Of a stretch of DNA of 64,000 nt, positions 25,878 through 34,301 are shown piece by piece. The position numbers and the translations under genes are program-made. The notes below the pieces were generated by a model. That model searched no databases, was not told the origin of the DNA, and saw only the letters and a list, made by a program, of their open reading frames with translations. This stretch comes from Desulforhopalus sp. (GTDB lineage: Bacteria > Desulfobacterota > Desulfobulbia > Desulfobulbales > Desulfocapsaceae): the NCBI GenBank assembly GCA_030247675.1, contig JAOTRX010000002.1:930001-994000 (forward strand), read 5' to 3'. Position 1 is the first letter of the stretch, and each line of letters opens with the position of its first letter.

Positions 25878-26753
25878 CTATAATTGGGAGGCCACGAGAA
25901 GTTGGGTATAGCGATGCTGCGGGTCCTGGAGAATTTGGTCGGTCAGGCCGTTTTCGACGATATGGCCTGCCTTCATCACCATGGTCCGTTGACACAAAAG
26001 ATTAATGACGCCAAGGTCATGGGAGACGACGAGCATCGACAGATTGAATTCGCTGCGCAGATTTCTGATGAGATCGAGGACCCGGGCCTGGACGGAGAGG
26101 TCAAGACCGGTTGTGACCTCATCGAGGAAGAGGATCAGCGGATTGTTCGACAGGGCCTTGGCGATCTGCACCCGTTGCTGCATGCCACCGCTGAAGTTGG
26201 CCGGCGGCTCATCCATTCTCTGTATGGGGATTTCGGTTTTTTCCAGGAGTTCCGAGGCTCTCTGGCGCATCCTGGCGATGTTTCGCCACCCGGCGCCGAG
26301 GAGCCGCTCGGCAATATTGCCGCCGGAGCTGACCGCCATGCGGAGGCCCAGGTGCGGATTCTGGTAGACAATGCCCATCAGGGCATTTCTCAGCTGCCTC
26401 TTTTGAAAGTGGCTGAGCTGCAGGAGGTTTCTGCTGTAGTCGCCGTCTTCGGGGAACAACTCCGCCACCGGCTGAGGGCCCATCGTGGAGCGGTGTACCT
26501 CCATGCTCCCGCGGCTGGCCTCCCATTCAAAATGCAGGAGGCGGACCAGGGTGCTCTTGCCGGAACCGCTCTCACCAACCACCCCCAGTGCTTCGCCCGG
26601 AAAGAGATCGAAGGATACGTCGTTGCAAGCAAGCACTGAGCCGCAGTGGGGGCAGAGATTGGTGTCATGTTCCGGGCCGGTTGCCGCAAGGCATCGGCGG
26701 CAACCCGTACCGAAGCGTTTGGTCAGACCCCGAATGCGAATCAACGGTTGCAT
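25878..26753 (-). CDS. phnK: C-P lyase complex ATPase-like subunit PhnK
   Basis: A 291-aa ABC-type ATPase with Walker A GESGSGKST, signature FSGGMQQRVQIAKAL, Walker B LILFLDEVTTGLD and switch His in VVSHD. PhnK binds the PhnJ subunits of the core complex. Between the first strand and Walker A there is a ~25-residue insert with two Cys pairs (CRRC and CPHC), a zinc-ribbon-like knuckle that lengthens it beyond the roughly 250 aa of the E. coli protein. It overlaps phnJ by 13 bases, indicating translational coupling. Confidence 0.93.
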   Translation of the reverse strand: MQPLIRIRGLTKRFGTGCRRCLAATGPEHDTNLCPHCGSVLACNDVSFDLFPGEALGVVGESGSGKSTLVRLLHFEWEASRGSMEVHRSTMGPQPVAELFPEDGDYSRNLLQLSHFQKRQLRNALMGIVYQNPHLGLRMAVSSGGNIAERLLGAGWRNIARMRQRASELLEKTEIPIQRMDEPPANFSGGMQQRVQIAKALSNNPLILFLDEVTTGLDLSVQARVLDLIRNLRSEFNLSMLVVSHDLGVINLLCQRTMVMKAGHIVENGLTDQILQDPQHRYTQLLVASQL

Positions 26754-27637
26754 TGTTCTCTCCTTTTATCGCAATATCCGGAATCGGAACAAAAATAACT
26801 GCGGGTTCCCTCGGTGTTATCGATGACCTCATCGAGAAAGCTATCGGTGGCGCCGCAGCGGGCACACGACTTGCCGGCAAAGTTCTCGGTTCTAAACGGA
26901 TGGTCTTCAAACTCCAGGGGAACCACGGCGGTATGGGGTGGAATGGCATAAATCCGTTTCTCCCGACCGGCCCCGAAGAGAAAAAGGGTATCGGCCATGT
27001 GCAGTTTCGGCACGTCCCAGCGGGGAATGGGGCTGGGGTCGGTGATATAGCGGCCGTTCACCGTCACCGGATAGCGGTAGCTGATGGTGATTTCGCCATA
27101 GCGGACGATATCTTCATACAGATACAGCCACATCCGGCTGTAATCGGCCTCGGCGTGCATCCGCCGGGTCTCCATTTCCGAAGGTTCCACCTCACGCAGC
27201 GCCTCCGGATACGGAACCTGCAAAACCAGGATCTGCTCCTCGGTCATAGGCTCCTCCGGGATGCGGTGCCGGGTCTGGATGATGGTGGCCTCGGCGGTAT
27301 CGGTGGTCACCGTCACTCCCGCGACCTTGGCGACAAATTTCTTGATATTGACGGCGTTGACGCTGCCGTCACAGCCCTGGTCGATGACCTTGAGGATATC
27401 GTCCGGTTGAATGACGGCAAGGGTAATCTGCAGGCCTCCCGTTCCCCAACCCCTGGCAATGGGCATTTCCCGCGAACCATAGGGGACTTGATAGCCTGGA
27501 ATCGCGACGGCCTTGAGGATGGCGCGGCGTATCTCCTTCTTGGCACCCTCGTCCATAAAACCAAAGGGATATCCGACCCGGTGCTCCGAGCCGTTGTCCT
27601 GCCCGTCATTTCTTTTCGGCCATTCATGCAGCGGCAT
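26741..27637 (-). CDS. phnJ: C-P lyase radical-SAM subunit
   Basis: PhnJ cleaves the carbon-phosphorus bond using a [4Fe-4S]-bound S-adenosylmethionine. The C-terminal cysteines have the spacing C-x2-C-x21-C for the cluster ligands plus a fourth Cys five residues further on (CARC ... YFC ... YC), identical to the E. coli arrangement (Cys241, 244, 266 and 272). The sequence GYQVPYGSREMPIARGWGTGGLQ is also typical. The protein is 298 aa from ATG 27637, which has an excellent AAGGAGG site; the longer open frame upstream lies inside phnI and is discarded. It overlaps phnI by 14 bases. Confidence 0.95.
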   Translation of the reverse strand: MPLHEWPKRNDGQDNGSEHRVGYPFGFMDEGAKKEIRRAILKAVAIPGYQVPYGSREMPIARGWGTGGLQITLAVIQPDDILKVIDQGCDGSVNAVNIKKFVAKVAGVTVTTDTAEATIIQTRHRIPEEPMTEEQILVLQVPYPEALREVEPSEMETRRMHAEADYSRMWLYLYEDIVRYGEITISYRYPVTVNGRYITDPSPIPRWDVPKLHMADTLFLFGAGREKRIYAIPPHTAVVPLEFEDHPFRTENFAGKSCARCGATDSFLDEVIDNTEGTRSYFCSDSGYCDKRREQCNR

Positions 27638-28739
27638 TGGTATCCTCCTTGCCCTTGGCGCGGGCCAGATCCTCGGTTTTTCTGAGACGATCGAGATCGG
27701 AGAGGAAGTCGACGTAGTGGGGGAGTTTCCAGTGATTGCAAAAGCCCATCGCCTCAATGCCGTCGGTATGGTAGAGGACGAATTCCTGATCCTCAGCCGG
27801 ACTTTTCGGGGTTTTGGTGCGGGTGCAGCGATCAAGGATGGCCATGGAAATCGCCTTGATCTCGTTTTGGCCGAAACAGAGTCCGTAGCCGAGACTGAAC
27901 ATCGGCATGCCGTCCTCACCCTCCATCCGGGCCAGCACCTCGGCCTCGGTGACCTTCACCTCGCCGATAACATAGGGCTCGCCGCTAACTGGATGGCGGG
28001 TGGTCAGCGGTAGATAGCCGACCCGCAATTCGCCGAGAGTCGGATGAATATTGCCGTAACCGCGCATACTTGAATAGGCAAGGGCGAGCATGCCGCCGGT
28101 CTCGCCCCGAGCCAGGGCCTGCAGGGATGCACTGCGCGGCGCGGGAAAGGTGAGGGGCTGGCGGGTTATGTCAGCAATTGCTTCTTCCTGCGGACTTGGT
28201 GCCGGAATATCCGCCAATAAACCTTCCCGCCGCAGGATGCTGATCACCTTGGGAAAGGTCTGCGGGATCTCGACGTCAAGAGGCAGGTGGCGGAAGATCC
28301 GTTCCCGGAAGGCGCTTCGCCGCGCCTCGTCATCGCTCAGCAGGTCGAAATCGATGATTCGCAGGGTGTAATCACTGGTGGCGCCGAGTATTTGGCCACC
28401 GGGAATATCTTTAAATGCCGAAGAAATTCTGCGGATTATCCGCATGTTTTCGGTGCCGGTCGGGAGTGAATAGCCAAGCCGCTGCTGGGTGGCCCGAAAG
28501 GCGCGCAGCACAAAGGATGCCTCGAAGGTATCACCGGCCGTCTGTTTGAGGGCCAGAGCCGCCAGCTCCGGTGCGTACAGCCCTCCCTCGCTCATGACCC
28601 GATCGACGGCCAGATAGAGTTGTTCCCGGATCTGGTCAACCAAAAGGGGCGGCGATGCACCCTTGGTCCGTTCGTACGCAAAGAGTCGGCAGGACTCTTC
28701 AATAGCCTCATTACCACCTTTAACCGCGACATAACCCAT
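27624..28739 (-). CDS. phnI: C-P lyase core subunit, ribose 1-methylphosphonate 5-triphosphate synthase
   Basis: A 371-aa protein beginning MGYVAVKGGNEAIEESCRL, the conserved start of PhnI, and containing LALAYSSMRGYGNIHPTLGELRVGYLP. PhnI, assisted by PhnGHL, displaces adenine from ATP with phosphonate. Length matches the family (about 350-370 aa). The ribosome site AGGAG is upstream of ATG 28739. It lies one base-frame step from phnH and overlaps phnJ. Confidence 0.95.
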   Translation of the reverse strand: MGYVAVKGGNEAIEESCRLFAYERTKGASPPLLVDQIREQLYLAVDRVMSEGGLYAPELAALALKQTAGDTFEASFVLRAFRATQQRLGYSLPTGTENMRIIRRISSAFKDIPGGQILGATSDYTLRIIDFDLLSDDEARRSAFRERIFRHLPLDVEIPQTFPKVISILRREGLLADIPAPSPQEEAIADITRQPLTFPAPRSASLQALARGETGGMLALAYSSMRGYGNIHPTLGELRVGYLPLTTRHPVSGEPYVIGEVKVTEAEVLARMEGEDGMPMFSLGYGLCFGQNEIKAISMAILDRCTRTKTPKSPAEDQEFVLYHTDGIEAMGFCNHWKLPHYVDFLSDLDRLRKTEDLARAKGKEDTNAAA

Positions 28740-28740
28740 A

Positions 28741-29301
28741 TCAATAGACTCCTATCTGCGACGAGCGGGGGATGCAGGCAATTCGTCCATTCCGCCGCCG
28801 GACAAAAAACATGGCATCGACGCCGAGGGGAAAAGCACTGTTCAGATCGCGCAGCCGGGCTAATTCGCCGGCAGCGAGCCCGCTTATCCGCAGTGAAATT
28901 TTGCCGGCGATTCCCGGACCCGTTAAAAAAATCCCGCCGTCGCCCTCGGAAAGCCCATCAACCAGATAGAGAATGGTTGCTCCACTATCCGGGTATTCCA
29001 AACTGCCGGTTTTGCAGGCGGTCAAATCCGCAGTGTCGGCAAAATTGCCGATGATAATAAAATCGGCTTCCTGGCATGGCACTACTCTGCAGGCGGTGTG
29101 ACGAACAAGGTCGGTTTCCAGGGCCGAATCACCGATAACCGCGACCCCCACCTCATTGTCGAGGAGGCAACGAAGAAGCTCGACGACGGCGGTCTCTTCG
29201 TTGGCGAATTCCGGGAGACGGTAAACCTTGCCGGGATGACTCATGGCGGCAAGGAAGGTCCTAAAGGTGATATGATCGCGGATGATGCTGTTTGATTCCA
29301 T
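28741..29301 (-). CDS. phnH: C-P lyase core subunit PhnH
   Basis: A 186-aa protein with the PhnH pattern FRTFLAAMSHPGKVYRLP near the N-terminus and FLTGPGIAGKISLRISGL in the middle, ending in a basic segment with IPRSSQIGVY. PhnH is a PLP-transferase-fold dimer that lies at the ends of the PhnG2H2I2J2 core. It begins two bases after phnG stops. Confidence 0.93.
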   Translation of the reverse strand: MESNSIIRDHITFRTFLAAMSHPGKVYRLPEFANEETAVVELLRCLLDNEVGVAVIGDSALETDLVRHTACRVVPCQEADFIIIGNFADTADLTACKTGSLEYPDSGATILYLVDGLSEGDGGIFLTGPGIAGKISLRISGLAAGELARLRDLNSAFPLGVDAMFFVRRRNGRIACIPRSSQIGVY

Positions 29302-29303
29302 GG

Positions 29304-29729
29304 TTAGGCTCCCGGCATGAGATCAAATTGTACCTTTGTGGCGGCTACCAGGGCGGCATTCTCCAGCTGTCTCGTTTTCTGGAGCCCTGCTTCTTTCGCT
29401 AGAAAGGTGCGCACGCTGTTCTGAATGAGTGTGCTTTCAGGGGCGTGGCAAACAGCGTCAGCCGCAGCTCGTGCCAGGGCCCGGCGAGGGGCTTCTCCGA
29501 GAACCATGCCGAAGCCTTCATAGCCGCGAAATATAACGCGAGCCTCAGTTACCAGGATCTCACCCGGGTAAAAGGCGGTTGCAAAGCTGTCATGAACCGC
29601 CAGCATCATAAGCCCGGTGTGTGGGGGAGTGCTGATCGTCAGATCGACATCGGCAAAGAGCTGCAGCAGCTGTTCAACCTTTTCTTCCTCCATGGTGTCG
29701 ATCACCGCCGTTAAATCAGTATTTATCAT
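29304..29729 (-). CDS. phnG: C-P lyase core subunit PhnG
   Basis: A 141-aa protein with the typical stretch TGLMMLAVHDSFATAFYPGEILVTEARV and GFGMVLGEAPRRALARAAADAV. PhnG contacts PhnI and supports ribose 1-methylphosphonate 5-triphosphate formation. A good GAGGTGG site precedes ATG 29729. Confidence 0.93.
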   Translation of the reverse strand: MINTDLTAVIDTMEEEKVEQLLQLFADVDLTISTPPHTGLMMLAVHDSFATAFYPGEILVTEARVIFRGYEGFGMVLGEAPRRALARAAADAVCHAPESTLIQNSVRTFLAKEAGLQKTRQLENAALVAATKVQFDLMPGA

Positions 29730-29741
29730 ATTGTTTCCACC

Positions 29742-30188
29742 TCAATATTGGTGTATGGCAAAGCTATAGCCATGCCGTTCATAGCCCAGCGCTTCGTAAA
29801 AACGGTGGGCGTCAACTCGATGGCGATTGCTGTTGAGAACCATTTTATAACATCCTCTTTCCCGGCAGAGAGCGGCGGCGTAGGCCATCATGGTGCGTCC
29901 AATACCCTGTCCGCGCAGTCCTTCCTCCACCACGACATCCTCAAGGATCGCCGACCGGGCACCCCTGTGGGCGAGATTATCCATGACCAGCATGGCAAAG
30001 GTCCCAACGATTTTGTCGTCGGCCAGGGCCACGTGTATCCGGTAATCGGGATAGCTCTTCAAGCGATTGAAGATGGCCATGGCCTGCTCCTGACTGAGCA
30101 CCGTTCCGTCGTCTTGGCCGAGCTGGCCGTACAAAGAGAGTATTGCCGGCAGGTCGACGTCGGTTGCCTCGCGCAAGGTGATATTCAT
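29742..30188 (-). CDS. GNAT acetyltransferase in the phn operon (PhnO-like, 148 aa)
   Basis: From ATG 30188 the protein begins ITLREATDVDLPAILSLY and has the acetyl-CoA loop VVEEGLRGQGIGRTMMAYA, then GCYKMVLNSNRHRVDAHRFYEALGY, a standard single GNAT domain. In other C-P lyase operons PhnO N-acetylates aminoalkylphosphonates, which protects or conditions substrates. Its position between phnE and phnG suggests such a role, but sequence alone does not separate PhnO from general GNATs. The longer frame up to 30338 is Ser/Pro-rich and antisense to phnE, so it is rejected. Confidence 0.75.
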   Translation of the reverse strand: MNITLREATDVDLPAILSLYGQLGQDDGTVLSQEQAMAIFNRLKSYPDYRIHVALADDKIVGTFAMLVMDNLAHRGARSAILEDVVVEEGLRGQGIGRTMMAYAAALCRERGCYKMVLNSNRHRVDAHRFYEALGYERHGYSFAIHQY

Positions 30189-30222
30189 GGGAGATTCCTC
30201 TGCAGGGTCTGCCGGAACCGCA

Positions 30223-31080
30223 TCAGGTATAGCGGGATCTGACGGCGGCACTGATACGGTCAATGATGGCGACCGTGATAACAATGATGATGAGGATGGT
30301 GGTGACGTCATGGTTTTCATAACTCCGCAATTTATCAAAAAGGAAACAGCCTATCCCACCGGCTCCGGTAAAGCCGAGGATGGTGGCTGAACGTACGTCC
30401 GACTCCAGACGGTACAGGCTCATGGAGACGAAAAAGGGGGTGATCTGCGGTACCACCGCATAACAGATCACCTTGATAAAGCCGGCGCCGGTGGCGGTCA
30501 GGGCATCAATCGGCTCCTGTTGCGCCGTTTCGATACCTTCGGAAAAGAGCTTGATCAATACGCCCGAGGTATGGATGCCAAGGGCCAGGATGCCGGGCAT
30601 CGGGCCGAGACCTACCGCTGAGACAAAAAGCAGGGCCCAGATAATCTCATTGATCGACCGGCTGAGGTTGGCGAAGAACCGCACCGTGACATAGATGCCG
30701 TTTTTGAGAAGAAGGGCCGAACCTCGGTTGCCGGGGATGATAATATTGAGGGTGTTTCTGGAGGCAAAAAACGACAGAGGAAAGGCGATAAGCACCGAAA
30801 GAATGAGTGCCAGTACTGCCATCTGGACAGTTTCCAGCATCGAAAGCAGATATTTCACCAAACTGCCGGTATGCAGGCTGGGAGGGAAAAACCCGCTGTC
30901 CTTGATCTCGGGATTGCCGGCAATGTAGGTGAACATATTGCCCCAGCCGTCTACGAGCAGCGGAACGCTCATATCCGTTGCCCGCCAACACCATGATAGC
31001 AAAATCAGGCCAAGGCCGATGACCATGATGTTGTAGGGATGGAACGGATTGGTCCGGCGCTTTATTTCATCTATATGCAT
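30223..31080 (-). CDS. phnE: Phosphonate ABC transporter permease
   Basis: A 285-aa integral membrane protein with about six hydrophobic segments and the binding-protein-dependent permease loop LTATGAGFIKVICYAVVPQITPFF (EAA-like). The N-terminal motif NMFTYIAGNPEIKDSGFFPP and SRSINEIIWALLFVSAVGLGP fit PhnE. It pairs with PhnC and PhnD encoded upstream. ATG 31080 is preferred to 31137; no clear ribosome site is visible. Confidence 0.9.
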   Translation of the reverse strand: MHIDEIKRRTNPFHPYNIMVIGLGLILLSWCWRATDMSVPLLVDGWGNMFTYIAGNPEIKDSGFFPPSLHTGSLVKYLLSMLETVQMAVLALILSVLIAFPLSFFASRNTLNIIIPGNRGSALLLKNGIYVTVRFFANLSRSINEIIWALLFVSAVGLGPMPGILALGIHTSGVLIKLFSEGIETAQQEPIDALTATGAGFIKVICYAVVPQITPFFVSMSLYRLESDVRSATILGFTGAGGIGCFLFDKLRSYENHDVTTILIIIVITVAIIDRISAAVRSRYT

Positions 31081-31164
31081 AGTCGGGTAGTTTCTTTCTG
31101 CCGCTTGCAGGCACAGGTGGAGGCAAACAGTCGGCACCGGAGGGTGCCGACTGCCAGGATTTCC

Positions 31165-32037
31165 CTATTTTTTCGCCAGTTGCTTCTTAACCTCAATCTG
31201 CTCACGGATGGGATTGTAGGTTTTATCGTCGACATCGGTATAGCCCTGCAATTTCAATTTCTTCAGGCCCTCTTTGTCGTTGTAGGAGAGAAATGCCTCC
31301 TTGAGTGCCTTCTTCAGAGAATCAGGCAGATCCTTGCGGCAGGCCATGGGCGAGCCGGGAATCAGGTCGGAGGTCCACAAGATCTGGAAATCCTTGTCGG
31401 TCTGCCATTGCTTGCCATTGCCGCGGGCGAGGTCGAGGTCGTTGGTCGAGGCAATATCAACCTTGCCAGCCTTAATCGACAGGATGGAGGCCTCGTGGCT
31501 GCCCGAGTAGATGACCTTGGAGAAATACTTCTCCGGATCGATCTTCATGGTTTTGACAAAATAGACAGTCGGTACCAAGGTGCCGCTGGTGGAATTGGGG
31601 TCGGTGAAGGCCCAGACCTTGCCCTTGGCCTGTTCCATGTTGGTGATGGGGGAGTCTTTTTTGGTGATGATGATGCCTTTATAGCCCTTGGTACCGTCTT
31701 CGGCGACCTCCATGACCAGGGCCTCGGCACCGGCGCGATCAGCTGCCTCGACATAGGATTTCGGGCCGAAGTAGGCGACATCGACATGTTTGAACTGCAT
31801 GGCGGTGATAACACCGGCATAGTCGGTTGCGACCTGGACCTTAATATCCAGGTTGAGTTTCTTTTCCAGGTACTTGGCAAGGTTGTCGAAGCGCTCGGTA
31901 ATATTGTCGGACGACTCGGTGGGGATCAAACCGAGATTCAGTTGTTTCGGCCAATCGGTTGCTGCCGCAAGGCTGCCTGCCGGAAGACAGAGGGTCAAGA
32001 CCAGGCTGATCAGTGCGTTGATAAGTTTTTCCTTCAT
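31165..32037 (-). CDS. phnD: Phosphonate/phosphate ABC transporter solute-binding protein
   Basis: A 290-aa protein with signal peptide (MKEKLINALISLVLTLCLPAGSLAAA) and the PhnD fold: LNLGLIPTESSDNITERFDNLAKYLEKKLNLDIKVQVATDYAGVI, then VDVAYFGPKSYVEAA and STSGTLVPTVYF. It captures phosphonates in the periplasm. AAAGGTGA precedes ATG 32037. Confidence 0.92.
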   Translation of the reverse strand: MKEKLINALISLVLTLCLPAGSLAAATDWPKQLNLGLIPTESSDNITERFDNLAKYLEKKLNLDIKVQVATDYAGVITAMQFKHVDVAYFGPKSYVEAADRAGAEALVMEVAEDGTKGYKGIIITKKDSPITNMEQAKGKVWAFTDPNSTSGTLVPTVYFVKTMKIDPEKYFSKVIYSGSHEASILSIKAGKVDIASTNDLDLARGNGKQWQTDKDFQILWTSDLIPGSPMACRKDLPDSLKKALKEAFLSYNDKEGLKKLKLQGYTDVDDKTYNPIREQIEVKKQLAKK

Positions 32038-32151
32038 TTTTTCACCTTTAGTTTGTCTCATGATTGAAGTTCCATCTGTTTGTGCCACTGCACAACAGAC
32101 CGTAGAATCCACCGGGATTTTTTCTTTAAGAGAGGTAAGGGGCTTGCAAAA

Positions 32152-32973
32152 TCAAGGGTGCGCCGCTGCCGCAGCCTGAAGCGGCAACCGGGTGTAGGGC
32201 ACGCAGAAACAATCATTTGTCGGTAGCGCGGAATCATTTTTCTGATAAATCTGGGCAACTGTGGCAGCGCACAGGCCATCCGGCGGGCCGTCATAGACGA
32301 TCCGTCCGCCATTCAAGCCGATCACCCTGCTGCAAAATTCCTTTGCATAATCAAGCTGATGCAGATTGGAGACAACCGTGATGCTGTATTTCTCGTTGGC
32401 GTTTTTCAAGGTTTCCATAACACTGCGGGCACTTACCGGATCAAGGGAAGAGATGGGCTCGTCGGCAAGAATAATCTCCGGTTGTTGGGCGATGGCCCGG
32501 GCAATGGCCACCCGCTGTTTCTGGCCGCCGGAAAGCTGGTCGCAGCGGCTGAGCGCCTCCTGCTCAATGCCGACCACTTTCATATACTCGTAGATTTCTT
32601 CGTATTGGCGGTGGCTGTAGTGTTTGAAGAGAGCTGAAACCAGGGGTTTGCGGTGCAGCATGCCGCTGGCGATATTGTCAAAAACGCTGAGCCGTGGAAC
32701 CAGATTGAAACCCTGGAAAATCACCCCAATCTTGGCGCGGAGTGCCTTGAGTTCGTGGTGGCGAATTGTCCCAAGATTTTTACCAAGGACCTTTAAGCGT
32801 CCGTCGATGATTGAAGTGGTGGCATTGAGGCCCATCAGAAATGTCGACTTGCCAACACCGGAAGGTCCGATAATGCTGAGAAATTCGCCTTTTTTGATAC
32901 TCAGGTCGATCCCCTGAATGATCTTTTTACGGCTGTATCCGAGTGTCAGATTTTCCGCTTTGATATGACCCAT
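32152..32973 (-). CDS. phnC: Phosphonate ABC transporter ATP-binding protein
   Basis: A 273-aa transport ATPase: Walker [11 protein letters not shown]-loop [17 protein letters not shown] (characteristic of PhnC), signature [15 protein letters not shown], Walker [12 protein letters not shown] and switch His in NLHQLD. It energises PhnE. It is the first gene of the twelve-gene phosphonate operon that runs down to 22994. AGGGGGG precedes ATG 32973. Confidence 0.93.
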   Translation of the reverse strand: MGHIKAENLTLGYSRKKIIQGIDLSIKKGEFLSIIGPSGVGKSTFLMGLNATTSIIDGRLKVLGKNLGTIRHHELKALRAKIGVIFQGFNLVPRLSVFDNIASGMLHRKPLVSALFKHYSHRQYEEIYEYMKVVGIEQEALSRCDQLSGGQKQRVAIARAIAQQPEIILADEPISSLDPVSARSVMETLKNANEKYSITVVSNLHQLDYAKEFCSRVIGLNGGRIVYDGPPDGLCAATVAQIYQKNDSALPTNDCFCVPYTRLPLQAAAAAHP

Positions 32974-33332
32974 TTCTTTGCCCCCCTGCTGGTGAATTGA
33001 AGTTGCATCCTCCACCGCTACCCCTGCAGAATGCTCAGCTGGATTTGCCGGCGGACTCGTGATCAGTTGGCTGATGCCGAGTATGTTGATGACTGTGTTT
33101 TTACAAAGGGCGGATTAGGAATCTGTTCGAATTCCATAATGTTTGGGTGAGAGGAATCTTCAGAACGAAAGCGTCAGCTAACTCCATCATTTCAAAATAC
33201 ATTTTTAATATTTTCTAAATATCACACAACTACCTTGCAGGAAGCACAGGTATCAATGCCGTACCGGCATCGCCAGGCGGGACGGCTGTAACTCTATGGC
33301 CTTTCATCAACCAATTTCTTTGCAAGGATCCT
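32974..33332. promoter_or_regulatory. Divergent regulatory region: phn operon / glycosyltransferase
   Basis: About 360 bases, with an AT-rich block at 33190-33230. It must carry the phn operon promoter on the minus strand. I looked for a Pho box (two CTGTCAT-like direct repeats) and could not find a convincing one. Confidence 0.4.
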
Positions 33333-34301
33333 ATGAATACAACTCCGAAGACCGCAGTTCTGATTCCCTGCTTTAACGAGGAAGCCACTGTTGGCCAAGT
33401 GGTTAAGGATTTCCGCCGGAGCCTTCCCGAGGCCAAGATCTTTGTTTACGACAACAATTCAACCGACCGGACCGTCGAGGTTGCGAAAAATGCCGGAGCC
33501 GTGGTGCGGACCGAACCGCTGCAAGGCAAGGGCAATGTGGTGCGGCGGATGTTTGCCGATATCGAGGCGGAGGTGTATGTTCTCGTCGACGGCGATGCAA
33601 CCTACGACGCTGCCGCCGCTCCGGGGATGATTAAACTTCTCGCCGATAATCAGCTGGATATGGTCAATGGCGCCCGGGTCACCGACATCAAGGAGGCCTA
33701 CCGCCTTGGGCATCGCTTCGGCAACCGGCTGCTGACCTCCCTCGTCGCTCTGACCTTTGGCAATCGCTTAAAGGATATGCTGTCAGGCTACCGGGTGTTC
33801 TCCCGTCGCTATGTGAAGAGTTTTCCCTCTCTTGCCGTCGGCTTTGAAATTGAAACGGAACTGACGGTCCATGCCCTGCATCTGCGCATGCCCATTGCCG
33901 AAGTCGAAACAACCTACAAGGATCGTCCCGCCGGTTCTCTCAGCAAGCTCAGCACCTTTCGTGACGGCTTTCGCATTCTCTGGAAGATCCTGGTCTTTAT
34001 CAAAGAAGAAAAGCCCATGGCCTTCTTCTCGTCGATTGCCTTTTTCTTCTGCCTTTCCTCAGTTGCCCTGATGATCCCGATCATGGTGGAATTCATCGAG
34101 ACGGGGCTTGTGCCCCGTCTGCCCACCGCGGTTCTGTCGATGAGTATGATGATTATCGCCTTTCTCGGTTTTGCCTGCGGCCTGATCCTCGATACGGTTT
34201 CCCGCGGCCGCAGCGAAATGAAAAGAATGCGCTATCTGAGTACACCGGCAACCCTTAACGGACACTCCCAAGGCCACTACCAGTATGCATTCTGGGAATA
34301 A
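33333..34301 (+). CDS. Family 2 glycosyltransferase with C-terminal membrane segments (322 aa)
   Basis: The catalytic GT-A domain shows TAVLIPCFNEEATVGQVV, VYDNNSTDRT and the DXD-type VLVDGDATYDA. LSGYRVFSRRYVKSFP and GFEIETELTVHAL match polyprenyl-phosphate (dolichol-phosphate mannosyltransferase-like) enzymes. Two hydrophobic segments at about 235-300 follow, as in bactoprenol glucosyltransferases. It would transfer a sugar to undecaprenyl phosphate for surface polysaccharide or protein glycosylation. Its 3' end overlaps the convergent membrane-protein gene by 47 bases. Confidence 0.88.
   Translation: MNTTPKTAVLIPCFNEEATVGQVVKDFRRSLPEAKIFVYDNNSTDRTVEVAKNAGAVVRTEPLQGKGNVVRRMFADIEAEVYVLVDGDATYDAAAAPGMIKLLADNQLDMVNGARVTDIKEAYRLGHRFGNRLLTSLVALTFGNRLKDMLSGYRVFSRRYVKSFPSLAVGFEIETELTVHALHLRMPIAEVETTYKDRPAGSLSKLSTFRDGFRILWKILVFIKEEKPMAFFSSIAFFFCLSSVALMIPIMVEFIETGLVPRLPTAVLSMSMMIIAFLGFACGLILDTVSRGRSEMKRMRYLSTPATLNGHSQGHYQYAFWE

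Noticed and set aside
33001..33332. Pho box upstream of phnC
   Set aside because: No pair of CTGTCAT-like repeats at the right spacing could be found by eye.
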